64,000 bases of DNA, taken from NCBI GenBank assembly GCA_041686355.1, contig JAWLDZ010000007.1, forward strand, positions 1-64,000, in the 5' to 3' direction. The notes below the pieces were generated by a model. It was not told the DNA's origin, ran no database searches, and saw only the letters and a program-made list of their open reading frames with translations. The position numbers were made by a program, and so were the translations under genes. Source of the DNA: DSBN01 sp041686355 (GTDB lineage: Bacteria; Spirochaetota; Spirochaetia; DSM-16054; Sediminispirochaetaceae). Positions within the stretch are counted from its first letter, which is position 1; every line of letters starts with the position of its first letter. Shown in pieces: positions 7,145-15,823 of the stretch.

Positions 7145-8458
7145 CTATCGCTTTCTATATGCACGTACCATTCCGTTTGAAATATCTTCAAACAAATCTG
7201 AAACAAGCTCTTCGTGCCGCCCGAGTATCAGAATACCGCCGGGTTTTATTTTATCAGCAAATTCCTGCACTAGTGCATACTGCTCATCCTGTTTCTGAAA
7301 TGAAAGAATATCACGGGCTACTATCAAATCAACCTCAGGAAATGGATTGGAGTGTAGTACATTATGAAATTCGAAAAAAATTGCATCCCGAATTTCTTTA
7401 TTAAACTGTAAGCCGTTCTTCCCTTCGACAGTATAATCTTCTAACTCTTCAGCTATGTCGGCGGAAGAAAAAATCAAATTAGGTGCAGTTGAAATATTCA
7501 GCAAATCGTTATCATGGGCCCAGACTTTCAATTGGCTGTTGGGGAAAGACTCCTTGAGGATAATCGCCAGGGAGTATGTTTCATACCCCGCTCCGCAGCC
7601 GGGGTTCCACACCATAGCATTGCCCTGTACTTGAAGCTGTTTGAGAATCTCTTTTACCGCACTACAGTAATCGTTTCCCCAAAAACCACCTGAATAGGGC
7701 GAGTAAAAGGGCTGGAGAAATCGGTCTGCATCCTCAGCCTCCTGCAGTTGGACTTCAGCACCCTCCTTCGCACGCTGCTGTCGCCACTCCTCAAAGCGGC
7801 TGCGAACCCAGTTTCGGTTGTATTCGGTTACGTGGAAATTACGGAAAGTTTGTAGGGTCTCGACCACAAAGGCGTAATCAGTTTCACCGGTTTTTTCCGC
7901 ATGATCCTGCTCCGCCTCAGGTTCTCTGACCGGTTGCTTCACCAACTGCGGCTGGGCACTTGATTCTTCATCGTTGCGGGTATCGCCCAGAATTTTTTCT
8001 ACATCAAGAATTAAATAGAGGCGGCCTTCATTTTCAACGACCCCCTTAATAAACTTGATATTGATATCACCGAAAATCGGATGGGGCGGCTGTATAGTTT
8101 CTGAGTTAATCCCCACAACCTTATCAATAGAGTCAACAATAACCCCGATCAAATAATCATCCAGCCGCAGGATTATCATATCCTCAAAACTTGCTTCCTC
8201 CCGCTTTGGGGCCGGCAGGTTAAACATTATTCTCAAATCGATAATCGATATAATATCACCGCGCAGGTTATATACCCCGCGCACATACGGATCGGCATTA
8301 GGTACATACGTAAAGCGCTTGGCCTTAGATATTTCCTTTACCTTCATTATATCAATGCCGTAATCTTTACCAGCTAAGGAAAAGGTGACCATCTTATAAT
8401 CGATGTTCTCAACTTTTTCAGCTTCTTCCTGTTTTAACTCGTCACTAATAGTGCTCAT
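7145..8458 (-). CDS. CheW-CheR-like fusion protein
   Basis: A 437-residue two-domain chemotaxis protein. Residues about 18-165 are a complete CheW coupling domain (GKDYGIDIMKVKEI, VRGVYNLRGDIISIIDLR, VGVIVDSIDKVV-like pattern) that joins CheA to receptors. After a charged linker, residues about 190-437 match the CheR methyltransferase fold, with an AdoMet-binding motif NPGCGAGYETYSLAI near 283 and VDLIVARDIL near 375. Such CheW-CheR-like fusions are known in spirochaete chemoreceptor arrays; whether this one methylates receptors is unknown. GAGG precedes ATG. It occupies the cheW position of the operon, 21 bases after cheA. Confidence 0.93.
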   Translation of the reverse strand: MSTISDELKQEEAEKVENIDYKMVTFSLAGKDYGIDIMKVKEISKAKRFTYVPNADPYVRGVYNLRGDIISIIDLRIMFNLPAPKREEASFEDMIILRLDDYLIGVIVDSIDKVVGINSETIQPPHPIFGDINIKFIKGVVENEGRLYLILDVEKILGDTRNDEESSAQPQLVKQPVREPEAEQDHAEKTGETDYAFVVETLQTFRNFHVTEYNRNWVRSRFEEWRQQRAKEGAEVQLQEAEDADRFLQPFYSPYSGGFWGNDYCSAVKEILKQLQVQGNAMVWNPGCGAGYETYSLAIILKESFPNSQLKVWAHDNDLLNISTAPNLIFSSADIAEELEDYTVEGKNGLQFNKEIRDAIFFEFHNVLHSNPFPEVDLIVARDILSFQKQDEQYALVQEFADKIKPGGILILGRHEELVSDLFEDISNGMVRAYRKR

Positions 8459-8479
8459 ACATCCTCACAACTTGAGTCT

Positions 8480-10879
8480 TTAGGTAATCTGAGTTGAACG
8501 ACGCTTCCGGTTCTCTATTTCACGCCGTAAACCAAGATCCAATAGCTGACTTACATCGATGATCAACGCCACCGTTCCATCTCCAAGAATGGTCGCTCCG
8601 GCAATACCCGGAATATTGGTGTACTTATCTTTGAGGGGCTTGATAACCACATCCTCTTCACCGATCAAGGAATCGACCATCAAACCCATTTTCTTCTCGC
8701 CGCTGCCGACAATAACTACATATTGAGTCTCTTTCTGGTCATTACTCGGTACCCCGAATAACCGGCTTAACCGCAAAAGCGAAACTACATCTTCGCGGAC
8801 ATTAAAAACTTCGTAGTTGTCTATCATCTTTACATCGCCGGCATTAATACGGTGGCTGTCCACTACCGAGGTAATTGGAATTGCATAGATTTCCTCTCCA
8901 ACCCGAATCAGCAATCCCTGAATGATGGCGAGGGTAAGGGGTATTTTGATGGTGATGCGACTGCCCTCGCCTCTTTCCGACCACACACTCACATTTCCAT
9001 TCAATTTTTCAATCTGCTTTTTAACTACGTCCAATCCCACGCCCCGGCCGGAGAGGTTTGTTACCTGCTTGGCCGTCGAAAAACCCGGTTCAAAGATAAG
9101 GTTAAATGCCTCGATTTCTGTGAGCTTTTTATTGGGATGAATCAGACCGCGGTCGACCGCCTTCTTATGAACCGATTCAACATCAATTCCCTTTCCATCA
9201 TCCTCTACCTCTATAATGATCATATTGCCTTCGTTGCTCGCCTTCAGCATAACATGACCATCAACCGGTTTTCCCGCAGCCTTCCGTTCTTCCGGACTTT
9301 CTACACCGTGATCGATTGAATTACGCACACAGTGAATCAGGGGGTCCAACAAATCTTCAATCACCGACTTATCGAGCTCGGTATCTTCACCCTCAATTTC
9401 CAGCTTTACGTTTTTTCCAATTTCCTTGGAAACATCCCGCACCAGACGGGGAAAGCGGTTAAAAATTTGGCTAATAGGCACCATGCGTATCTGCATGACC
9501 CCTTCCTGCAGATCACTGGTATTGCGGCTGAGGTTTTGAGCTGTACTGTTAAACTCGTTTACCGTATTTTTAAAGCGGGTCTCGAAGGAGTCGTACATGG
9601 TGTATAAATCGCCAAAGCGTTCAATCACTTCGGCTTTGATTTTCTTGACCGAGGTACCCTCTTGAATTCGCTCAAGGTACATCGGCAGGCTGTCAAACAG
9701 CTCTCGCAGCTTCTCGTAGTAGACCGATTTGACTGAGCTGAGCTCTCCCTGGGCTTCGACAAACTTGCTGCTTATCTGATTAAAGGTCGCCTTGGTAATA
9801 ACCGCCTCACTGACCATATTCAAAAGGTTATCAATTCGCTTTGAGTCGACCCGCAGCACTGAGCCTGAACCTCCGCTCTTTCGCAACTCATGTTCCTTGG
9901 AGGGCTTTGGATCGGCCTTGGCAGGGGGTGCTTCCTCTTCGGATGGGTGTTTCTCGGAAGCCGTCGCTTTCGAAGCTTGGGCTTGGACTGGAGCCTCCTG
10001 AGCCGGTTGCGGCTGCTCTTCGGCGGCTCCGGCGGCTATTTGATCGACGGGACTTACCTGCGTTTCCAACACTACATCGGGAATGTGCACCTTACGCTCG
10101 ATTGCATCGACCGGAGAATCGGTAGACACATAGTAATACACTACCGGGAAAAATTGATCCTCGTACAATTGCTCAAACTCAGGAACAGTTTTTAAGACCG
10201 TTCCAATATCTTTCATAGCAGCAAATACCTGAATCCCACCGATGGTATTCATGGGATGGTCCTCGTTGAACGCCACCATCACCTGGTATACCGTCTCACC
10301 GCTTTCTGCTGCAGCTTTTAACTCAAGGAGATCATATTCAGACAGGGAACTTGCCCCTGAAGCCGCGGGAGGTGTCTGTGCAGCTGCTGTGGACTTTTCT
10401 GCAGAGGCTGCAGCATCTTTTTGCGCAGCAGGATGCGTCCCTCCCGACTGAGGAGCTACCGTGCCGCTTTGCAACAGAGAACGTAGCTTCGACTGCAGGT
10501 CGGAAATGTCTTCCTCATAAGAACTTCCCTCCTTCTGTGCAGAGAGCATTTCTTTAATAACATCGATTGAATTGAGCAGAATATCGACTACCTGCTCACC
10601 GGCACTAACCTCATTACTGCGGATGGCGTCCAGCACATCTTCAACCAGATGGGTAAATTCAGACATTTTTGTCATCTGAACGGTAGCGGCGGCGCCCTTT
10701 AAAGTGTGGGCAGCTCGAAATATTTCGTCGATTGCATCATGATCGCTGGGATCATTCTCGAGCACAAGAATATTCTGCTCAAGCGCATCGACCTGCATCT
10801 CGGCCTCAATAAAAAAGTCCTTCAGCAGTTCCTCGTTGTTCGGATCCAAATAGTCACTCATTATGGCATTAATCTTCAT
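8480..10879 (-). CDS. cheA: Chemotaxis histidine kinase CheA
   Basis: Up to 799 residues. P1 phosphotransfer domain carries the phosphorylated histidine in FRAAHTLKGAAA (H58); a long Ala/Pro/Glu-rich linker and a P2-like region (about 190-275) follow; then the P3 dimerisation helices (about 345-470), the P4 ATPase with N box NSIDHGVE, G1 VEDDGKGID and G2 GRGVGLDVV (about 480-660), and the P5 CheW-like domain to the end. It autophosphorylates in response to receptors and passes phosphate to CheY. Two starts are possible, ATG 10879 and ATG 10861 (MSDYLDPNNEELL); the second resembles known spirochaete CheA starts, and neither has a strong ribosome site. It is the first gene of the che operon. 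Confidence 0.97.
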   Translation of the reverse strand: MKINAIMSDYLDPNNEELLKDFFIEAEMQVDALEQNILVLENDPSDHDAIDEIFRAAHTLKGAAATVQMTKMSEFTHLVEDVLDAIRSNEVSAGEQVVDILLNSIDVIKEMLSAQKEGSSYEEDISDLQSKLRSLLQSGTVAPQSGGTHPAAQKDAAASAEKSTAAAQTPPAASGASSLSEYDLLELKAAAESGETVYQVMVAFNEDHPMNTIGGIQVFAAMKDIGTVLKTVPEFEQLYEDQFFPVVYYYVSTDSPVDAIERKVHIPDVVLETQVSPVDQIAAGAAEEQPQPAQEAPVQAQASKATASEKHPSEEEAPPAKADPKPSKEHELRKSGGSGSVLRVDSKRIDNLLNMVSEAVITKATFNQISSKFVEAQGELSSVKSVYYEKLRELFDSLPMYLERIQEGTSVKKIKAEVIERFGDLYTMYDSFETRFKNTVNEFNSTAQNLSRNTSDLQEGVMQIRMVPISQIFNRFPRLVRDVSKEIGKNVKLEIEGEDTELDKSVIEDLLDPLIHCVRNSIDHGVESPEERKAAGKPVDGHVMLKASNEGNMIIIEVEDDGKGIDVESVHKKAVDRGLIHPNKKLTEIEAFNLIFEPGFSTAKQVTNLSGRGVGLDVVKKQIEKLNGNVSVWSERGEGSRITIKIPLTLAIIQGLLIRVGEEIYAIPITSVVDSHRINAGDVKMIDNYEVFNVREDVVSLLRLSRLFGVPSNDQKETQYVVIVGSGEKKMGLMVDSLIGEEDVVIKPLKDKYTNIPGIAGATILGDGTVALIIDVSQLLDLGLRREIENRKRRSTQIT

Positions 10880-10986
10880 ATATAACGAACTTTAAGTCAA
10901 GTATAAACTTTACAGAGAGTCCAAAATGTCGATATTCTGAATAGGGTGTTATGTTATACACTATTCCACATAGGAGTTTACTGGTG

Positions 10987-12165
10987 ATGAAAAAAAAGCA
11001 ATTTCTCTTTATATGCCTTCTGACCGCTGGTCTGATACTGCCCGGCACGGGATTTACCGCCGACCTGACTATCCCGGAGTTCGAAATGATCAGCCGCGGA
11101 TACTGGGAGCAGGACAGCCTTATACTGAGAACCCGAGGCCGCACTGAACTTCAGGTATCCGGCGGATACAAATTCGGCGGGTCGCTGCTGCTGGGCTTTG
11201 AGAGCGAGAACCTCGGCTATGCCGGCCGGGACGCACCGGTACTGGATGACTACGCTGATGAGAACGCCTACGTTTCGGCCCTCAGCGACTACATGGAGGA
11301 CCAAACCACCCTGCAGTTTCAGGGTGCCCATATTACTTACCGGAACCTGTTCGACACAGCTGCCGACTTTACCTATTTTGTCGGGCGCAACGACCGCCTG
11401 GCTTCGGCGGAGGTCTTTCCCACAGAGTTCGGAACGGTGCCGATTGCCACCAGATACCAGGGTTATTTATACTTCCCGCAAAATGAGTACCGGGGTATTC
11501 ACAGCGTACATGGAACCGGTATTGAACTGTCCAGCAGCTTTGGAAACGAGTGGAACCGCAGCTCCCTGTATCTCTACCAGGACAGCTCCCTTGGCGAGGG
11601 TAATTATTCGGTGGATGCCCGTTTTTTGGCTAACTTTGAACAGCTTAAACTGGAGTTGTTCGGGGGTACCTCCTTTCCGCAGAAATCCTACGGACTGTAT
11701 CGCGGGGGCTTACTTTTTCACTATAGCCCGGATGAACGGGGAGAGTTTTTCTCTCAAATAGGCCTTCCCTATTATGCTCCGGGAGACAGCCTTAATATCA
11801 ATGATTTCTACTTCCTATTTGAACCGCGGATACACTTTGAGTATGTGAGTGTAATCCTGACACTGTTCTGGCATCCGGCCATGTATAACATGCAGCCTAC
11901 CGGCGATGACGGCTCAGCGGATATCAACTTCAATTTGCAGTTTGGAGACCCTCAACAAAGTCCGCTCAGCGGCGGAGTTGAAACCAATTTCACCCTTGAA
12001 ACAGAGGCTTCCAGTGCACAGGATTTTAAACTAAAAGTGACCCCCTACCTGAGTGCAATCACCAGCGGGGTAATGTGGAATTTTATGATAAACGTCAATA
12101 TCCTTCCCTACTCTCTTGATGAGGACATGGTAGAAGGTATCATAGGCGTAAAGGCGGAGTTTTAA
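10987..12165 (+). CDS. Outer-membrane beta-barrel protein, unknown role
   Basis: About 392 residues with a signal peptide (MKKKQFLFICLLTAGLIL, cleavage after GFTA), followed by alternating polar/aromatic strands rich in Tyr, Phe and Gly and ending on an aromatic residue, the usual signature of outer-membrane barrels. I do not recognise a specific family. ATG 10987 is chosen because the signal peptide starts there and AGGAG lies 10 bases upstream. It is oriented away from cheA, and its stop is one base from the start of the next barrel gene, so the two form a pair. It sits between flaA and cheA. Confidence 0.8.
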   Translation: MKKKQFLFICLLTAGLILPGTGFTADLTIPEFEMISRGYWEQDSLILRTRGRTELQVSGGYKFGGSLLLGFESENLGYAGRDAPVLDDYADENAYVSALSDYMEDQTTLQFQGAHITYRNLFDTAADFTYFVGRNDRLASAEVFPTEFGTVPIATRYQGYLYFPQNEYRGIHSVHGTGIELSSSFGNEWNRSSLYLYQDSSLGEGNYSVDARFLANFEQLKLELFGGTSFPQKSYGLYRGGLLFHYSPDERGEFFSQIGLPYYAPGDSLNINDFYFLFEPRIHFEYVSVILTLFWHPAMYNMQPTGDDGSADINFNLQFGDPQQSPLSGGVETNFTLETEASSAQDFKLKVTPYLSAITSGVMWNFMINVNILPYSLDEDMVEGIIGVKAEF

Positions 12166-12166
12166 T

Positions 12167-13027
12167 ATGAAACGATTTTATCTGAGCATCATCATACTAG
12201 GTGCACTCATACAGCCCCTGTTTAGTCTGGAGGTAACAACTCTGCTGCACGGCGGAAATATCATGTTTGACAAGGAGAGTGAGGCCGTTGAAACCGCTCT
12301 CAGCGGAAAGGACTATTATTACGGGCTGAGCATATACGGCAATCAGCAGATCGACGAAAACACTACCCTGCACGCCGGCATCAAATACGATCCTGTACTG
12401 CGATACACCACCTATACTACGTTAGAGTTTGCCCGTGATTTTTACCAAATAGAGGTGGGCCCGTTTTTCGGCATGTTCAATTCGTGGAGTCCGGTGATGA
12501 AAAGCGGCATCTCCACCTCCATCAGATTCGACTATCCGGGAGTTGCCTTCGTTTCTTTAAGAAGCGACAGCTCGATTGCAGCCAGATTCACCAAAGCCGG
12601 TGATTACATGCAGGAGCACAATCAAATTTCGGTGGGCTACTACATTCCCCATGCAATCTGTTCTCTAAACCTCACCACTAAACGTTATGTAAGCCAACAG
12701 ACCGAAACTATAGAGGTGGACGACAGTTTCACCGAGTACTCCTTTGAAGTTGATATATTTCAGAAAAATGTTCCCGTACGGGTACTGCTCTCATTTGCCT
12801 ACCAAAATCTGGAGAGAATCTATCCGGGTGACACGAACAGCCTCAATTCAATCGTCTTCGGTACGGATTTTAGGATTGATGTCTCCCCCAAGGTTTCCCT
12901 GCTGGCCCGAATTGACAGCAATGTCTATTCATTCGGTAAATCCGGAAACGCATCCCTGTCGCTGCCTGATTCAGGAGTGGGTATGTACCTGTTCCGCAGC
13001 GAGCTGGGGGCTGAATTACACTTTTAA
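12167..13027 (+). CDS. Outer-membrane beta-barrel protein, unknown role
   Basis: A 286-residue protein with signal peptide (MKRFYLSIIILGALIQPLFS) and a mature part of regular amphipathic strands ending in GAELHF, a typical barrel C-terminus. It starts one base after the stop of the preceding barrel gene, so translation is probably coupled. The size would suit a 10- to 14-strand barrel. The family is not recognised; a small porin or an assembly partner of the upstream protein are both possible. Confidence 0.78.
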   Translation: MKRFYLSIIILGALIQPLFSLEVTTLLHGGNIMFDKESEAVETALSGKDYYYGLSIYGNQQIDENTTLHAGIKYDPVLRYTTYTTLEFARDFYQIEVGPFFGMFNSWSPVMKSGISTSIRFDYPGVAFVSLRSDSSIAARFTKAGDYMQEHNQISVGYYIPHAICSLNLTTKRYVSQQTETIEVDDSFTEYSFEVDIFQKNVPVRVLLSFAYQNLERIYPGDTNSLNSIVFGTDFRIDVSPKVSLLARIDSNVYSFGKSGNASLSLPDSGVGMYLFRSELGAELHF

Positions 13028-13058
13028 GATGATACACCCATAATAGCAATGAAGATAG

Positions 13059-13090
13059 AAAAGCCCACCGGAATAGAAACCCCGGTGGGC
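13059..13090 (-). terminator. Probable intrinsic terminator downstream of flaA
   Basis: Nine-base perfect stem GCCCACCGG/CCGGTGGGC (13063-13071 and 13082-13090). On the minus strand it is followed by TTTT and a T-rich stretch; on the plus strand no T-run follows. It lies about 110 bases past the flaA stop. Confidence 0.65.
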
Positions 13091-13119
13091 GGTTGAAACT
13101 GATTAAACTAATCTAACTA

Positions 13120-13141
13120 AAGCCTTCAGGAAGCCTTCAGG
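13120..13141. repeat. Two tandem copies of an 11-mer (AAGCCTTCAGG)
   Basis: Exact head-to-tail duplication in the short spacer between the flaA stop and its terminator. It is probably a small slippage event, with no visible function. Confidence 0.6.
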
Positions 13142-13202
13142 TTACCAAAATCAAGTAGCAAAGTCTAAAACAAGGCAATATATGTACACTTGCGATTCAG
13201 AA

Positions 13203-14180
13203 CTACTCGTCGCCGCCTGCTTGTTCTTGTTCAGCTTCATCCTGGTGAAGTTTCTGCTGTTCAAGCGCTCGCAGAACCTGCAGTTCACCTAACCGCTGCC
13301 ATTCAGCATTCCTTCGAGAGGTTTCACGCTCTTCAAGAATACCCCACAATGCTTCGTTGTCAATTCCGCCTTCATCAGGCATAACCGCGAGATCGTAGGT
13401 CAGAGTTACATCTTTAATGTACGCGATGGTGTCTCCACCCATCTGCGAAGCATCTTTGTAGATGATAAATCCCTTCAGCTTACGCATTGGGGTGAGCTTC
13501 GGGTAAAGGGGCATACGCCGCAATTCACGATTGCGAACGTCATCTACGTAGTTGGGATTTGACCAACCAAGCTCTCTCCAACCCCTAAATTCCATGTAAT
13601 CGAGGAACATATTCTGTTCATTGCCATCCTGGTCTTCCAGGATAATCCCGATTCCATTTGGGAAGTTCGAACCATAGACGTTTACCGCAACCTTTTTCAG
13701 TGCGCCTACGTTCTTTACCACACCGTAGCCCTCAAACTTGCTGCCTTCGCGATCCTGCTCATCCGCCTGCATGTAGGCAGGGATCTCAAAAGGGGGTCTG
13801 ATTATGGCATAAGAGTTATAAGGTTCTTCGGGAAAGTGAACCCGAACACCCATAACATTTTCACCAGCAAACTGCTGGGCATCATCACGTACAGGGGCTT
13901 CCTGTGTGTAGGAGAGCCGCTCATTCTGTACTGTCCTAGAAGAAGAGGCCAGCTGTACATCCCAATTCTCAATGGCTAGGGACGTGACCATCAGCTCCTT
14001 TTCTTCTTCGGTGAAACCAACACCTGCTTTTTCGGAAAAGTCAACGAGAGTCGCTTCGTTATTTCCATCCTCGAGATCCGCGGTAAGAGTCGAAAAATCG
14101 ATGAGAACCGATTCCTCTGCGGTAACAGAAAAACTTACCACCAAAAGCATAATACCAAGTAGAATTCCGAACCGTTTCAT
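13203..14180 (-). CDS. flaA: Periplasmic flagellar filament outer-layer (sheath) protein FlaA
   Basis: A 325-residue exported protein unique to spirochaete endoflagella, where it coats or modulates the FlaB core in the periplasm. Signal peptide MKRFGILLGIMLLVVSFSVTA is cleaved before EES. Family features visible are the conserved jelly-roll core with VRVHFPEEPYNSYAIIRPPFEIP, KVAVNVYGSNFPNGIGIILED, MEFRGWRELGWSNPNYV and FIIYKDASQ. The acidic, Gln/Glu-rich C-terminal tail ends in GGDE. AAGGAG precedes ATG, and a textbook sigma-70 promoter lies 42 bases upstream. In Borrelia flaA is co-transcribed with cheA; here two opposing genes separate them. Confidence 0.95.
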   Translation of the reverse strand: MKRFGILLGIMLLVVSFSVTAEESVLIDFSTLTADLEDGNNEATLVDFSEKAGVGFTEEEKELMVTSLAIENWDVQLASSSRTVQNERLSYTQEAPVRDDAQQFAGENVMGVRVHFPEEPYNSYAIIRPPFEIPAYMQADEQDREGSKFEGYGVVKNVGALKKVAVNVYGSNFPNGIGIILEDQDGNEQNMFLDYMEFRGWRELGWSNPNYVDDVRNRELRRMPLYPKLTPMRKLKGFIIYKDASQMGGDTIAYIKDVTLTYDLAVMPDEGGIDNEALWGILEERETSRRNAEWQRLGELQVLRALEQQKLHQDEAEQEQAGGDE

Positions 14181-14221
14181 CCAGTGCTCCTTTTTAAAAC
14201 AGTTTACCTATTGCATTTAAA

Positions 14222-14249
14222 ATTATACGGAACCAATTTAGTTTGTCAA
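14222..14249 (-). promoter_or_regulatory. Sigma-70 promoter of flaA
   Basis: On the minus strand TTGACA (14244-14249), 16-base spacer, TATAAT (14222-14227): both boxes match the consensus fully. It predicts strong housekeeping expression of flaA, with a leader of roughly 35 bases. Confidence 0.85.
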
Positions 14250-14266
14250 CGATTTTTCTTTTTTTT

Positions 14267-14746
14267 TCATTTCGTTGTATCCGTGTGGTCAATTTTAGGC
14301 TGTTCTCCATTCACTGTAAAGACTATTTTCTCAATTTGTGGATAATTAAAGGTAATAGTCTTGCGTACACAGTCCAGAGCCTCCCCAAAAGACAGCCTAG
14401 ATTCACTCTCTTGAAATACCACGTGGATCGAAAAGTCGATATAGAGCCTGTTTTCCCGCAGCATAAGGGTCTGTAAATCACTCTCTTGAGGCAGCACAGC
14501 CACAGAATTTACATCAAAAGGACCCAGCAAAATCTCTTTTACCAACAGTTCAAGCTCCTGTTCGATTGTCGGTTTAGTCGGCAGCACACGCTGCTCTCCA
14601 GTACATTCAGAAGAGCGGTATTCCGGAAAAAAGAGTACCTGCCGATGCTTATCAGTTCCATTGATCAAAAAGAGAAGCAGAGAGACCGTAAGGCTCACCA
14701 CTATCACTCCAACTAAAATAATTGTAATTCTATCCAGGTTTTTCAC
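14267..14746 (-). CDS. GerMN-domain membrane protein
   Basis: A 159-residue protein with one N-terminal membrane anchor (about 8-28) and a GerMN domain (about 50-150): the pattern LLVKEILLGPF, VAVLPQESDLQTL, LYIDFS and KIVFTVNGEQP is characteristic. GerMN domains occur in extracytoplasmic cell-wall-associated proteins, including ones that accompany amidases; binding of peptidoglycan is suspected for the family but not shown here. Start is GTG 14746, four bases after the amidase stop, with GGGAG seven bases ahead. It is the last gene of the long minus-strand operon. Confidence 0.85.
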   Translation of the reverse strand: MKNLDRITIILVGVIVVSLTVSLLLFLINGTDKHRQVLFFPEYRSSECTGEQRVLPTKPTIEQELELLVKEILLGPFDVNSVAVLPQESDLQTLMLRENRLYIDFSIHVVFQESESRLSFGEALDCVRKTITFNYPQIEKIVFTVNGEQPKIDHTDTTK

Positions 14747-14749
14747 CAG

Positions 14750-15823
14750 TTACTCCCGTACGGAGGGGTTTTCGAAGTGTTCGATAAATCCGTGAACGCC
14801 ATTATAGATGCCTTCGGCAATTTTCTTCAAGTGAGTTGTACTGCGCATCTTGAAAGCTTCCACCTGATTTGTCACAAAACCGATTTCTACCAACACTGAG
14901 GGCATCTTTGCATCTCTGACCACAAACCAGGTTTCTTCCTTTAAGCCTCGATTCGCATGTGAATCCCCAACCGAGTCATCCAGATTGTTCAGAATTTTTT
15001 GAGCCAGAAGAATACTTTCAACCGTGTACTCCTCTTCAAGCATCGTATTTAGAATAGGTGCAACTTCCCGGGCTGATTCATCCAGAGTAGCCGGATCAAT
15101 CAGCTTCCGACGGTAATCTGTAGGCAGATACCACACCTCAAAGCCTTCAGCCTTGCTGTTCAGGGAGGCGTTGGCATGAATTGATATAAAAATCATTGAT
15201 TCCCGTTGGTCCAATTCAATTCCATTCGCTATCTGTGTACGCTCCTCCAAGGTCAGATACACATCATCCTCACGGGTTAGAACAATATCTTTATCCGGGT
15301 ATCGACTGCGAAGACGATCTGAAAGCTGACGGGCGACCTCCAACACAAGATCCTTCTCCATTATCACCACTTTCTCACCATCCTCCTCGAAACGTCCGAG
15401 TGCACCGGAATCCTTTCCGCCATGGCCGGCATCGATGATAATAGTAGAAATGTAGTGCTGGCTCTCATCTTGTGTGTGAGGGCCCAAAGTTTCGATCATA
15501 TATGAGGCATCTTCTGAAGAAAACCAGATATCCCCGGATTCACCCCGTCGGGGAGGTTCTATCGATTCAAAGGAGTCGTAATTTACCAGTAAAAACGCAG
15601 AATCGAGACTATATACCAGGCTGGTCTCTCCCTTTTCGATACTTCCCATCTGCCGCATCGGATCCCAAACCAGTTGTGCCCCAGTTTTACTGCGAATCTC
15701 TTTCAGTGCCACTCCAGATTCACTCCAAAGGGGCAGCAAAACGCCCATGAGGAGTCCTAGAAAAAGCAGCGTCCGAGCAGCGCGTATAGTCAATATGTTA
15801 GAAAACCTCTCTAGGTGCATCAT
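14750..15823 (-). CDS. N-acetylmuramoyl-L-alanine amidase (Amidase_3 family)
   Basis: A 357-residue exported zinc amidase that cuts the amide bond between muramic acid and the stem peptide. A membrane/signal segment (about 15-32) is followed by an N-terminal non-catalytic domain (about 35-125) and the catalytic domain (about 128-350). Zinc ligands and catalytic residues are visible in IIIDAGHGGKDSGA (His), MEKDLVLEVARQL (Glu), ISIHANAS (His) and VLVEIGFVTN (Glu). The start ATG overlaps the preceding stop (TAATG), so translation is coupled. It may open the wall for flagellar or surface structures, but generic cell-division use is equally possible. Confidence 0.94.
   Translation of the reverse strand: MMHLERFSNILTIRAARTLLFLGLLMGVLLPLWSESGVALKEIRSKTGAQLVWDPMRQMGSIEKGETSLVYSLDSAFLLVNYDSFESIEPPRRGESGDIWFSSEDASYMIETLGPHTQDESQHYISTIIIDAGHGGKDSGALGRFEEDGEKVVIMEKDLVLEVARQLSDRLRSRYPDKDIVLTREDDVYLTLEERTQIANGIELDQRESMIFISIHANASLNSKAEGFEVWYLPTDYRRKLIDPATLDESAREVAPILNTMLEEEYTVESILLAQKILNNLDDSVGDSHANRGLKEETWFVVRDAKMPSVLVEIGFVTNQVEAFKMRSTTHLKKIAEGIYNGVHGFIEHFENPSVRE

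Noticed and set aside
10880..10986. Sigma-28 flagellar promoter before cheA
   Set aside because: A TAAAGTTT box is present, but no GCCGATAA-like box follows at the required distance.
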